Below the pieces are notes generated by a model, which saw nothing but the letters and a program-made list of their open reading frames with translations, ran no database searches and was not told the origin of the DNA. From Zeimonas sp964538505 (GTDB taxonomy: Bacteria; Pseudomonadota; Gammaproteobacteria; Burkholderiales; Burkholderiaceae_E), in contig CAZIDY010000001.1 of NCBI GenBank assembly GCA_964538505.1, forward strand, positions 1 through 64,000: 64,000 nt of DNA, in the 5' to 3' direction. The position numbers were made by a program, and so were the translations under genes. Position 1 is the first letter of the stretch; each line of letters begins with the position of its first letter. This document shows positions 1-8,480 of the stretch, piece after piece.

Positions 1-1113
1 ATGGCGCCCACCGAGATCCTCGCCGAGCAGCACTACGCGAAGCTGCGGCCGGCGCTCGAAGCGCTCGGCGTTCGTATCGCCTGGCTGTCGGGCTCGCTGA
101 AGGACAGCGGCAAGCGCGAGGTGCGCAGCCGCGTCGCCGCCGGCGAGGTCGACCTGTTGATCGGCACGCATGCGCTGATCGAGGACAGCGTCGAGTTCGC
201 ATCGCTGGGGCTGGCGATCGTCGACGAGCAGCACCGCTTCGGCGTCGCGCAGCGGCTCGCGCTGCGCACGCGCGTCGAAGGAAGCGGCGAGCTGCCGCAT
301 CAGTTGATGATGAGCGCGACGCCGATCCCGCGCACGCTGGCGATGACCTACTACGCGGACCTCGACGTCTCGGTACTCGACGAGATGCCGCCGGGAAGAA
401 AGCCGGTGACGACGAAGCTCGTATCCGCCGCGCGCCGTGACGAGGTGATCGCGCGCGTGCGTACCGCGGCACAGGCGGGACGCCAGGTCTACTGGGTGTG
501 CCCGCTGGTCGACGAGAGCGAGACGCTCGACCTGCAGACCGCGATCGACACGCATGCGACGCTCGCCGCCGAGCTCGCGCCGCTCGAGGTCGGGCTCGTG
601 CACGGGCGGCTTGCTGCTGCCGCAAAACAGGAGGTGATGAGCGCCTTCGCCGCCGGCAGCCTGCCGGTGCTCGTCGCGACCACGGTCATCGAGGTCGGCG
701 TCGACGTCCCCAACGCGTCGCTGCTGATCGTCGAGCACGCCGAGCGTTTCGGACTGTCGCAGCTGCACCAGTTGCGCGGGCGCGTCGGCCGCGGCTCGAA
801 CGAGAGCGTCTGTGTGCTGCTGTATCGCGAGCCGCTGTCGTCCGCTGCGCGTGAGCGGCTGAAGACCATGTACGAGACGAACGACGGCTTCGAGATCGCG
901 CGCCGCGACCTGCAGCAGCGCGGGCCGGGCGAGTTCCTGGGTGCGCGGCAGTCGGGCGACGCGCTGCTGCGCTTCGCCGACCTCGAGCGCGACGGCGAGC
1001 TCGTCGAGGCGGCGCGGGAGGCGGCGGAGCGCATGCTGGGAGACGCTCCGGAGCGGGTGGAGGCGCACCTGCAGCGCTGGCTCGGCGCCCGGGAGGAGTT
1101 CCTCAAGGCCTGA
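1..1113 (+). CDS. recG: RecG, ATP-dependent DNA helicase, C-terminal part (5' end outside window)
   Basis: These are the last 370 residues of RecG, the double-strand DNA translocase that regresses stalled forks and processes branched recombination intermediates. The frame is open from base 1, so the first ATG is internal. The wedge domain and Walker A motif lie before the window. Visible motifs are DEQH (75-78, motif II), SATPIPRTLA (from 105, motif III) and QLRGRVGR (257-264, motif VI), followed by the RecG-specific C-terminal region with the RRDLQQRGPGEFLG stretch. A palindromic repeat starts about 20 bases after the stop, and oxyR follows on the same strand, an order common in Betaproteobacteria. 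The assignment is secure; only the 5' part is missing. Confidence 0.96.
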   Translation: MAPTEILAEQHYAKLRPALEALGVRIAWLSGSLKDSGKREVRSRVAAGEVDLLIGTHALIEDSVEFASLGLAIVDEQHRFGVAQRLALRTRVEGSGELPHQLMMSATPIPRTLAMTYYADLDVSVLDEMPPGRKPVTTKLVSAARRDEVIARVRTAAQAGRQVYWVCPLVDESETLDLQTAIDTHATLAAELAPLEVGLVHGRLAAAAKQEVMSAFAAGSLPVLVATTVIEVGVDVPNASLLIVEHAERFGLSQLHQLRGRVGRGSNESVCVLLYREPLSSAARERLKTMYETNDGFEIARRDLQQRGPGEFLGARQSGDALLRFADLERDGELVEAAREAAERMLGDAPERVEAHLQRWLGAREEFLKA

Positions 1114-1136
1114 GGGAAACCGGGGTCAGGGAAACC

Positions 1137-1190
1137 GAAACCGGGGTCAGATCACGATTTCGGTCGAAATCGTGGTCTGACCCCGGTTTC
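1137..1190. repeat. GGGGTCAG palindrome, copy 1 (26-bp arms)
   Basis: This inverted repeat has 26-base arms (1137-1162 and 1165-1190) differing at one base, with a 2-base loop. Arms begin GAAACCGGGGTCAG and end in ATTTCG. An extra half copy (GAAACCGGGGTCAG) precedes it at 1115-1128. It fills the space between recG and oxyR. Related palindromes occur at 19597-19685 and 43092-43138, so this is a dispersed REP-like family. It may also act as a transcript-end hairpin for recG, though no T tract follows. Confidence 0.85.
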
Positions 1191-1212
1191 CCCTTGTTAT
1201 CATTCCCGCCCC

Positions 1213-2160
1213 ATGACCCTTACCGAGCTCAAGTACATCGTCGCGCTGGCGCGTGAGCGCCATTTCGGGCGCGCGGCCGAGGCGTGCCTGGTCAGCCAAC
1301 CGACGCTGTCGGTGGCGATCAAGAAGCTCGAGGAGGAGCTCGGCGTGCAGCTCTTCGAGCGCGGCGGCATGGAGATCGCCGTCACGCCGATCGGCACGCG
1401 CATCGTCGAGCAGGCGCAGCATGTGCTCGAGCAGACCAGTGCGATCCGTTCGATCGCCGAGCAGGGGAAGGATCCGCTTGTCGGTCCGCTGCGCGTCGGT
1501 GTCATCTATACGATCGCGCCGTACCTGCTGCCCGAGCTCGTGCGTCGAGTGATCGACGACACGGCGCAGATGCCGCTGCTGCTGCAGGAGAACTTCACGG
1601 TGCGGCTGCTCGAGCTGCTGCGCCAGGGCGAGATCGACATTGCGACCCTTGCTGACCCGTTTCCCGACAACGGACTCGTCTCGCTCGGCGTCTACGACGA
1701 GCCCTTCGTCGTTGCGGTGCCGAGCTCGCATCCGTGGGCCGAGCGGCGCTCGGTGAACTCCACCGAGCTGAAGGAGCAGACGATGCTGCTGCTCGGGCAG
1801 GGGCACTGCTTTCGCGACCACGTGCTCGAGGTCTGCCCCGAGCTGTCGCGCTATTCGCAGTCGAGCGTCGGCATCCAGAAGACCTTCGAGGCGTCGTCGC
1901 TGGAGACGATCCGCCATATGGTCGCCTCCGGCATCGGGATCAGCGTGCTGCCGATCACCGCCTGCAATGCGCCGCGTCCCGACGACGACCTGCTGCGCTA
2001 CATCCCGTTCGCGTCGCCGCCGCCGACGCGGCGCGTGTCGCTCGTCTGGCGCAAGAGCTTCACCCGCATGCCGGCCATCGAGCGGCTGCGCCAGGCGATC
2101 GTCGGCTGCGAGCTGCGCGGCACGATCAAGCTTCCGGACGAGCGTCCGGTCACGCACTGA
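1213..2160 (+). CDS. oxyR: OxyR, LysR-family peroxide-responsive regulator
   Basis: OxyR is a cytoplasmic LysR-type regulator that senses H2O2 through a disulfide and controls catalase, peroxiredoxin and related genes. The 315-residue protein has an N-terminal winged helix-turn-helix (about 1-60, with FGRAAEACLVSQPTLS) and a ligand-type sensor domain. The redox pair is placed exactly as in E. coli: Cys199 (in GQGHCFRD) and Cys208 (in LEVCPE). This spacing separates OxyR from other LysR proteins. The ATG at 1213 gives the usual family length. It sits between recG and cysM; the repeat just upstream leaves only about 20 bases for a leader, so part of its promoter may lie within or before the repeat. 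Confidence 0.95.
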   Translation: MTLTELKYIVALARERHFGRAAEACLVSQPTLSVAIKKLEEELGVQLFERGGMEIAVTPIGTRIVEQAQHVLEQTSAIRSIAEQGKDPLVGPLRVGVIYTIAPYLLPELVRRVIDDTAQMPLLLQENFTVRLLELLRQGEIDIATLADPFPDNGLVSLGVYDEPFVVAVPSSHPWAERRSVNSTELKEQTMLLLGQGHCFRDHVLEVCPELSRYSQSSVGIQKTFEASSLETIRHMVASGIGISVLPITACNAPRPDDDLLRYIPFASPPPTRRVSLVWRKSFTRMPAIERLRQAIVGCELRGTIKLPDERPVTH

Positions 2161-2170
2161 CGCGGCACGC

Positions 2171-3124
2171 ATGCCGCGCTCCCGGTCGCCCCGGCGCTAC
2201 CCGACGATCGAAGACACGATCGGGCATACGCCGCTCGTGCGCCTGCAGCGCATCGGGCGCGAACTGCTCGAGGCGCGCGGCAACGTGCTGCTCGGCAAGC
2301 TCGAAGGCAACAATCCCGCAGGATCGGTCAAGGACCGGCCGGCGCGCGCGATGATCGAGCACGCCGAGGCGCGCGGCGAGATCCGGCCGGGCGACACGCT
2401 GATCGAAGCCACTTCGGGCAATACCGGCATCGCGCTCGCGATGGCGGCCGCCGCACGCGGCTACCGGATGGTGCTCGTCATGCCCGACAACCAGACGGCC
2501 GAGCGGCGCCGCTCGATGAGCGCCTACGGCGCCGAGCTCGTGCTCGTCAGCCGCGACAGCGGGATGGAAGGCGCGCGCGATCTCGCTGCACGCATGCAGC
2601 GCGAAGGCCGCGGCTGGCTGCTCGACCAGTTCTCCAACGACGACAACTGGCGCTCGCATTACGAGTCGACCGGCCCCGAGATCTGGAACGACACCGGCGG
2701 CGAGGTCACGCATTTCGTCTCGGCGATGGGAACCACCGGCACGATCACCGGCGTTTCGCGCTACCTGAAGGAGCGCAACCCGGAGATCGTCGTCGTCGGT
2801 GCCGAGCCGGCCGAGGGCGCGTCGATTCCGGGCATCCGCAAGTGGCCGCCCGAGTACACGCCGAAGATCTTCCGCCACGCGCGCGTCGACCGTCTCGAAT
2901 CCGTGACGCAGCCCGAAGCCGAAGCAATGGCGAAACGCCTCGCTGCCGAGGAGGGCGTCTTCGGCGGCATCTCCGCAGCGGGCGCCTGTTGCATCGCGCT
3001 GCGCGTCGCCGCAGAAGTCGAGAACGCGACGATCGTCTTCGTCGTCTGCGACCGCGGCGACCGCTATCTCTCGACCGGCGTGTTTGCGGACGAAGCGACG
3101 CACACTGACTCGCAGACCCGCTGA
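2171..3124 (+). CDS. cysM: Cysteine synthase B (O-acetylserine sulfhydrylase, PLP enzyme)
   Basis: CysM makes cysteine from O-acetylserine and sulfide or thiosulfate in the cytoplasm using pyridoxal phosphate. The 317-residue protein has the PLP lysine at Lys54 in NNPAGSVKDR, the substrate loop TSGNTG, and the phosphate-binding glycine region around GTTGTITG. Whole-length similarity is to CysM rather than CysK: it has GEIRPGDTLIEATSGNTG and CDRGDRYLSTGVF near the end. The ATG at 2171 lies 10 bases after the oxyR stop and gives the family length, so co-transcription with oxyR is likely. Coupling of a peroxide regulator with cysteine supply is plausible for thiol demand under oxidation, but is inference. 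Confidence 0.94.
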   Translation: MPRSRSPRRYPTIEDTIGHTPLVRLQRIGRELLEARGNVLLGKLEGNNPAGSVKDRPARAMIEHAEARGEIRPGDTLIEATSGNTGIALAMAAAARGYRMVLVMPDNQTAERRRSMSAYGAELVLVSRDSGMEGARDLAARMQREGRGWLLDQFSNDDNWRSHYESTGPEIWNDTGGEVTHFVSAMGTTGTITGVSRYLKERNPEIVVVGAEPAEGASIPGIRKWPPEYTPKIFRHARVDRLESVTQPEAEAMAKRLAAEEGVFGGISAAGACCIALRVAAEVENATIVFVVCDRGDRYLSTGVFADEATHTDSQTR

Positions 3125-3211
3125 GCTGCGCTGGAGCGACCAACCGCGCCGACTCGCGCTGCGCACACGGACACGCCGCCGCCACCGGCCCACGGACGCC
3201 CGACGCTCCGC

Positions 3212-4360
3212 TCAGCGCGCCCCTGCGAGCGCGACCGCCAGGTCGTGCACCGCCATCGCGTAGAAGCTCGATCGGTTGTAGCGCGTGATTACGTAGAAAT
3301 TCGGTGCGCCGAGGAAGTAGCTGGTGGTGTCGTCGCCGTTCGGGAGATCGATCAGCGCCAGCGGCAGCCCGGGCGGCACGGGCTCCACGCTCGCGACGCC
3401 GTAATTGGCCAACTCGCCGATCGTGAACCGTGGCTGGATTCCCGCTTCGACCAGCGGCGCGAGCCGACTCTCGCGGTCGTAGCGCGCGCGAAACACGATC
3501 GGCTCGCCGCTGCGCCAGCCGTGCGCGGCAAGGAAGTTGCCGACGCTGCCGATCGCATCCGCCGTATTGCCGCGCAGGTCGACATGCCCGTCGCCATCGA
3601 GGTCGACCGCGTAGCGGCGGATGCTGCCCGGCATGAACTGCGGCAGCCCGATCGCGCCGGCGTACGAGCCGCGCAGCGAGAAGGCGTCGAGCTGCTCGTC
3701 GCGCACGAAAAGCACGAACTGTTCGAGCTCGCTGCGAAAGTAGTCGGCCCGTCGCGGATAGTCGAAGGCGAGCGTGGTGAGCGCGTCGACGACGCGTACG
3801 TCGCCGGTGATTCGCCCGTACATCGTCTCGACGCCGATGATGGCGACGATGATCTCGGGCGGCACGCCGTAGCGCGCCGACGCCAGCGCGAGCCAGCTCT
3901 CGTTCTCGTTCCAGAAGCGCGCGCCCTCGCGGATGCGGACCGGATCGAGGAAGCGCGCGCGATACGAACGCCACGACCGACGGAAGTCGCGCGGCGGCGG
4001 CGCGATCAGGCGCAGCACCGAGTCGTCGCGGCGCACGTGCGCGAACATCGCGTCGAGTTCGGCGGCGATGAATCCGTGACGCGCGACCATGTCGGCGACG
4101 AAGGCGTCGACCTCGGCGCGGTTGCGATACGCGGGCACGGCGTCGACCGGTGCGCCGGTGCCCGATGCCGGTCGCTTCGCCTGCCCCTGCGCCAGCATCT
4201 GCGCCTGCCCCTGCGCCAACACCAGCCCCTGCGCCTGCACGCTCGGCACCCACGCCGGCGCAATCAGCGCAGCGACCGCGATGCCCAACGCAACCGGTGC
4301 GGAACTCAACAAGCGAACAACGGGAAGAAACCGGCGAAAACGACTGCTGCGGCGGGTCAC
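3212..4360 (-). CDS. mltB: Membrane-bound lytic murein transglycosylase B
   Basis: This is an MltB-family lytic transglycosylase (382 residues), which cleaves peptidoglycan glycan strands to 1,6-anhydro products in the periplasm. A signal peptide covers about residues 1-40 (ending VPSVQAQ) with no obvious lipobox, so it may be soluble. Next comes a Gln-rich stretch (QGLVLAQGQAQMLAQGQ), then the SLT domain with catalytic Glu178 in IIGVETMYGR, and the YAGAIGLPQFMPGS and DLDGDGHVDL motifs. The GTG start overlaps the stop of the upstream transglutaminase gene by four bases (GTGA), indicating translational coupling. It is the last gene of the moxR-DUF58-tgpA-mltB cluster. Confidence 0.9.
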   Translation of the reverse strand: MTRRSSRFRRFLPVVRLLSSAPVALGIAVAALIAPAWVPSVQAQGLVLAQGQAQMLAQGQAKRPASGTGAPVDAVPAYRNRAEVDAFVADMVARHGFIAAELDAMFAHVRRDDSVLRLIAPPPRDFRRSWRSYRARFLDPVRIREGARFWNENESWLALASARYGVPPEIIVAIIGVETMYGRITGDVRVVDALTTLAFDYPRRADYFRSELEQFVLFVRDEQLDAFSLRGSYAGAIGLPQFMPGSIRRYAVDLDGDGHVDLRGNTADAIGSVGNFLAAHGWRSGEPIVFRARYDRESRLAPLVEAGIQPRFTIGELANYGVASVEPVPPGLPLALIDLPNGDDTTSYFLGAPNFYVITRYNRSSFYAMAVHDLAVALAGAR

Positions 4361-6375
4361 GGCTGAAAGGCTTGCACGGCCAGGCGCAAGTTTCGCACGT
4401 CGTCGCGCTCGGGTTCCATGGTTGCGTACCGCAGATGCTCGTACGTGGCGACGATGCGACGCGCGCGGCTCAGCGATTCGTCGTCGAGCGCACGCTCGAT
4501 GCGCGCGAGGTAGCGCGACGGTGTCTCGTGCACCATGCGCGCGAGCCCGACCGCCGACAGCCGTGCGCAGAAGTCGTCCCAGCAGCGCTCGAGCGGCGTT
4601 CGCACGCGCCGCGGCCGCAAGGTCAGCAACGCGGCCGCAACGATCATCCCGCCGAGCACCACCGCGAACAGTGCGGCAAGCCGCATGCGCTCGCCGGCGT
4701 CGATACCGATCCGCGCGAGCAGCGACTGTTGCCGGCCGCGGTCGTACTGCAGCACCCACTGGTTCCAGGCATTGCCGATCGCCTCGAAGCCGTAGCGCAC
4801 GCGATGCAGCCACGCGAGTGCCGGGCCCGTCGCCGACGCCGCCGACGCCTCCGCGGAAAGCCGTCGTCCATGCTCGATGCGCGCCGGATCGACGGCTGCC
4901 GTCGGGTCGACGCGCACCCAGCCGCGCCCGGCCAGCCAGACCTCGGCCCAGGCGTGCGCGTCGGCCTGTCGCACCAGCCAGTATCCGTCGACCGGGTTGC
5001 GCTCGCCGCCCTGGTATCCGGTGACGATGCGTGCCGGGATTGCCGCCGCGCGCATCAGCACGACGAAAGCGCTCGCGTAGTGCTCGCAGAAGCCGGCGCG
5101 CGTATCGAACAGGAACTCGTCGACGCTGTCGGTGCCGAGCAGCGGCGGCTCGAGCGTGTAGCGGAAGGGCTGCTCGCGGAACAACGCGAGCGCTCGCGCG
5201 ACGAGCGCCCCGGCGTCGGCTTCCGCCGCGCGCCATCCCGCCGCCAGCGCCAGCGTGCGCGGATTGAAGCCCTCGGGCAGCGCGAGCCACGGCCGCAGCG
5301 AATCGGCACTCTCGTCGGCGCCGATGCGGAAGCTCGTCTGCGAGACGACGCGGTAGCGCAGGCGCTCGTGCACCGGCGACGAAGCGACGAGCTGCAGGTC
5401 GGGCACCCGCAGCGAGGCGGCGTAGCGGCCGGCGTCGGCCTCGAGCGGCATGTCGAGCGCGAACAGCCAGTCGCGCCCGGAGGGCTCAAGCGTCACCGAG
5501 TAGGCGACGCGGCCCGCTTCCGTGGTGGCGTACTCGATGCGCGGTGCGCCGAAGCGGCGGCGCGCCGCCAGCGCACGCCACGATTCGCCGTCGAAGTCGC
5601 CGAACACCGGGCCGCGCCAGTACAGCGTCGCGTTCGGCGGCCGATCGCCTTCGAACTGCACGCGGAAGGCGATCGCGTCCGATTCGCCGAGCTGCGCGAT
5701 GTTGCCGATCGTCATCGAGTCGGAAAGGCCGGTGGTCGCGCGGCTTGCGTCGGTCGATGTTCCCCACAGCGGCGAGCCCGCGCGCGGAAACAGCAGGAAC
5801 GCGACCAGCGCCAGCGGCAGCGCCTGCGCAAGCATCGAGCCGACCAGCCGCAGCCGCGCGCCGATCGGCGCTTCGCCGCGTCGATACTGCATCGTCAGCA
5901 TCGCGGCGAGCAGGCCGTACAGCGCGACGACGACGACCGCGGCGGTTGCGATCGACTGTGAATGGAAGAACGCCGTCAGCAGCAGGAAGAAGCACAGGAA
6001 GATCACGACGAACAGATCGCGCCGCGCCTGCATCTCCATCAATTTCACGCCGAGGAAGAGCACGAGCAGCACGACGCCGGGCTCGCGCCCGAACACCGTG
6101 CCGTACTGCGCGTAGACCGCGGCGCAGCAGCCGATCGCCGCCGTCCAGCGCACCGACGCGCGCGGCAGCCAGCGCCCCGACAGCACCAGCGCGAAACGCC
6201 AGGCGAACAGCACGCCGAAGGCGATGCTGGTCCACGCCGGCAGGTACGGCAGGTGCGGCAGCACCGACACCAGCACCGGCAACATCAGGAACAGCGTGTC
6301 GCGCCGCTCGCGCTCCCATTGCGCACCCATCGACCCGCCGAGCGCGCGGAGCGAATATCGCAGCGGACGCGTCAT
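4357..6375 (-). CDS. TgpA-type membrane transglutaminase-like protease (DUF3488)
   Basis: This 672-residue membrane protein has a block of N-terminal transmembrane helices (about residues 30-200), a periplasmic transglutaminase-core domain, another membrane helix near 560, and a cytoplasmic DUF4129-type tail. The catalytic triad is visible: Cys430 (GFCEHYA), His474 (DAHAWAEVW) and Asp490 (VDPTAAV). In Pseudomonas the relative TgpA is essential, but its substrate is not settled. The ATG at 6375 lies 22 bases after the stop of the DUF58 gene. The MoxR-DUF58-transglutaminase order is widely conserved and suggests one membrane-linked machine. The specific role here is unknown. Confidence 0.9.
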   Translation of the reverse strand: MTRPLRYSLRALGGSMGAQWERERRDTLFLMLPVLVSVLPHLPYLPAWTSIAFGVLFAWRFALVLSGRWLPRASVRWTAAIGCCAAVYAQYGTVFGREPGVVLLVLFLGVKLMEMQARRDLFVVIFLCFFLLLTAFFHSQSIATAAVVVVALYGLLAAMLTMQYRRGEAPIGARLRLVGSMLAQALPLALVAFLLFPRAGSPLWGTSTDASRATTGLSDSMTIGNIAQLGESDAIAFRVQFEGDRPPNATLYWRGPVFGDFDGESWRALAARRRFGAPRIEYATTEAGRVAYSVTLEPSGRDWLFALDMPLEADAGRYAASLRVPDLQLVASSPVHERLRYRVVSQTSFRIGADESADSLRPWLALPEGFNPRTLALAAGWRAAEADAGALVARALALFREQPFRYTLEPPLLGTDSVDEFLFDTRAGFCEHYASAFVVLMRAAAIPARIVTGYQGGERNPVDGYWLVRQADAHAWAEVWLAGRGWVRVDPTAAVDPARIEHGRRLSAEASAASATGPALAWLHRVRYGFEAIGNAWNQWVLQYDRGRQQSLLARIGIDAGERMRLAALFAVVLGGMIVAAALLTLRPRRVRTPLERCWDDFCARLSAVGLARMVHETPSRYLARIERALDDESLSRARRIVATYEHLRYATMEPERDDVRNLRLAVQAFQP

Positions 6376-6397
6376 CGCCGTCGGTTCCGTGGGCCGC

Positions 6398-7318
6398 TCA
6401 GTGCGACCAGGTGGCGAGCGCCTCGAGGCAGCGCAGCCGATGCGCCGGCCCGCTGTCGGCGGCGATCTGCACGCCGGGCAGGCGCAGCGCGAAGCGCAGG
6501 CCGGCGGCATCGGCGTCGAGCGTCCAGCGCGTCAGCCGCGACAGCCTCGCCTCGTCGTCGAGCGACGCCGGCAGGCTGTTCCAGTCGAGTGTCATTTCGC
6601 CGAGCTCGGCGGCGCCCAGCTGCAGCGAGATCAGCTCGAGCGAACCCGTGCGCGCCACCGCTTTCCACGCGATGCGCTGCGGCGGGTCGCCGTCGACATA
6701 AGGACGCAGCGCGACGAGGTCGCCCTGCCCGTTGCCGTGGCTCGTCCCTTCGCCGTCGGCGACGCTGTGTGCAGGCAGCGGAATCGCCGGCGTCTCCGGT
6801 GCCGGGTACACGAGCACGCGCTGCGCCGGTTGCCAGCGCGCGCGTGCGCGCCAGATGCCGATCGGGAAGGTCGTGGCGAGCGTGAAGCGCGGCATCGCCA
6901 TCCAGCCGCGTCGCTCGGTCGGCAGCGCCACCGAGACGAACTGCTCGGCGCCGGCGGGCACGTCGAAGTGCTCGGGCTGCGCCATGCCCGGTGCGTGCAG
7001 CGCGAGCGCGAAGCGCTCGAAGCGCGTTGCATTGCGCGCGATCGCCGTGAACTCGGCGTGCTGACCGGCGAATACCGGGTCGGCACGCGCGCCGCGCAGC
7101 GTCAGCATCGAAACGTTGCGCAGCGTATGCAGCAGCCCGATGACGGCGACGCCGGCGATCAGGAAAGTGAGCGCGTAGCCGAGCGTGAGCCGGTAGTTCA
7201 GCGCGGCGATCAGCATCGCGAGCAGCGCGCCGCCGAACAGCAATCCGGCGGCGCTCGGCCCGACCCGCACGTTGCGGCGACCGATCCGGAACTCGCCCGG
7301 CTGAATCGCAGCGCTCAC
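6398..7318 (-). CDS. DUF58 domain protein, MoxR partner
   Basis: This 306-residue protein has two hydrophobic helices near the N terminus (about 25-70) and a following cytoplasmic or periplasmic DUF58 region with the family signature around LVALRPYVDGDPPQRIAWKA (residues about 210-235). DUF58 proteins are found next to MoxR ATPases and contain a vWA-like fold; they are thought to be MoxR clients, but the biochemistry is poorly known. The start is GTG at 7318. The gene sits between moxR (70 bases upstream) and tgpA (22 bases downstream), all on the minus strand, so a single operon is likely. The 70-base gap upstream contains short imperfect repeats of GCTGCGATCCGGA. Confidence 0.87.
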   Translation of the reverse strand: MSAAIQPGEFRIGRRNVRVGPSAAGLLFGGALLAMLIAALNYRLTLGYALTFLIAGVAVIGLLHTLRNVSMLTLRGARADPVFAGQHAEFTAIARNATRFERFALALHAPGMAQPEHFDVPAGAEQFVSVALPTERRGWMAMPRFTLATTFPIGIWRARARWQPAQRVLVYPAPETPAIPLPAHSVADGEGTSHGNGQGDLVALRPYVDGDPPQRIAWKAVARTGSLELISLQLGAAELGEMTLDWNSLPASLDDEARLSRLTRWTLDADAAGLRFALRLPGVQIAADSGPAHRLRCLEALATWSH

Positions 7319-7388
7319 CGGAGCGGGCCCGCTGCGATCCGGAGCGAGACCATTGCGATCCGGACTGCGACCGCTGCGATCGGCGCTT

Positions 7389-8312
7389 TCACGGCACCGG
7401 AACCGTCTGCACCAGCCCGGCGACGAGCTCGGCGCGCGCCCGGTGCGAGCCGGTGCTGCCCCGGGTCGGCCGCAACCGGTGTCCGGCCACCGCGACGAGC
7501 ACCGACTGCACGTCGTCGGGCAGCACGTGATTGCGCCCGTCGAGCATCGCCCATGCGCGCGACGCGTGCAGCAACGCGAGCCCGGCGCGCGGACTCAGCC
7601 CCTCGGCCAGCGACGGGCTGCGCCGGCTGCAGGTGACGAGGTTCTGCACGTAGTCGAGTACCGGTGGCGCGCAGCGGATCTCGCGCACCTGGCGCTGCGC
7701 CTGCACGAGTTGCGTGGCGTCCATTCGCGCAGGTAGCTGTTCGAGCATCTCGCGCCGGTCGACGCCCTCGAGCAGTGCACGCTCGGCTTTCGCGTCGGGA
7801 TAGCCGAGCTCGATGCACATCAGGAAACGATCGAGCTGAGACTCCGGCAACGGGAAGGTGCCGATCTGGTCCTGCGGGTTCTGCGTGGCGATCACGAAGA
7901 AGGGATCGGGCAATGCGCGTGCCTCGCCATCGACCGAGACCTGCTTTTCCTCCATCGCCTCGAGCAGGGCCGACTGCGTCTTCGGCGATGCGCGGTTGAT
8001 CTCGTCGGCGAGCAGCACCTGCGAGAACACCGGGCCGGGGTGGAAGACGAAATTCGCGCGCTCGCGATCGAAGACCGAGACGCCGACGATGTCGGCCGGC
8101 AGCAGGTCGTTGGTGAACTGCACGCGCTTGAAGCGCAGGCCGAGCGAGATCGACAGCGCATGGGCGAGCGTGGTCTTGCCGACGCCGGGGAGGTCTTCGA
8201 TCAACAGGTGGCCGCGTGCAAGCAGGCACGCGAGCGCGAGCTTGATCTGCGGCTGCTTGCCCACGACGACGTCGCCGACCTGCGCGGCCACCGCCTGGAT
8301 CCGCTCTAGCAT
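7389..8312 (-). CDS. MoxR-family AAA+ ATPase
   Basis: MoxR-family AAA+ ATPases act as chaperones that remodel or insert cofactors in partner proteins, often via vWA-containing partners. The 307-residue sequence shows Walker A (DLPGVGKTTLA, about 40-50), Walker B (LLADEINRA, about 105-113), sensor 1 (FVIATQNP) and the sensor 2 / lid helices. The ATG at 8312 is the first methionine giving normal family length; an AGGA sits about 13 bases before it, so the start is probable rather than certain. It heads the minus-strand cluster with DUF58, transglutaminase and MltB. No promoter stands out in the 168-base gap shared with the divergent crotonase gene on this strand. Confidence 0.9.
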   Translation of the reverse strand: MLERIQAVAAQVGDVVVGKQPQIKLALACLLARGHLLIEDLPGVGKTTLAHALSISLGLRFKRVQFTNDLLPADIVGVSVFDRERANFVFHPGPVFSQVLLADEINRASPKTQSALLEAMEEKQVSVDGEARALPDPFFVIATQNPQDQIGTFPLPESQLDRFLMCIELGYPDAKAERALLEGVDRREMLEQLPARMDATQLVQAQRQVREIRCAPPVLDYVQNLVTCSRRSPSLAEGLSPRAGLALLHASRAWAMLDGRNHVLPDDVQSVLVAVAGHRLRPTRGSTGSHRARAELVAGLVQTVPVP

Positions 8313-8389
8313 GGAGACATCGGGGTCCTGGAAGTCGCGACCGAGTGTACTGGATGCCCCGTGCGCCTCGCGCCCGCACTTGTCGCGGT

Positions 8390-8418
8390 TTGGCCGATCC
8401 GGTCCACGCGCCGATAAT
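8390..8418 (+). promoter_or_regulatory. Predicted sigma-70 promoter for the crotonase gene
   Basis: TTGGCC (8390-8395) and GATAAT (8413-8418) are separated by 17 bases and lie about 60 bases before the crotonase start codon. Five of six bases match at -10 and three or four of six at -35. This is pattern matching only. Confidence 0.45.
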
Positions 8419-8480
8419 CGGGGCTTGGGCCGGCATCGGCGGCGCCCGTAAGCCGTGTCGAACCCTTTCCCGGAGGATCC

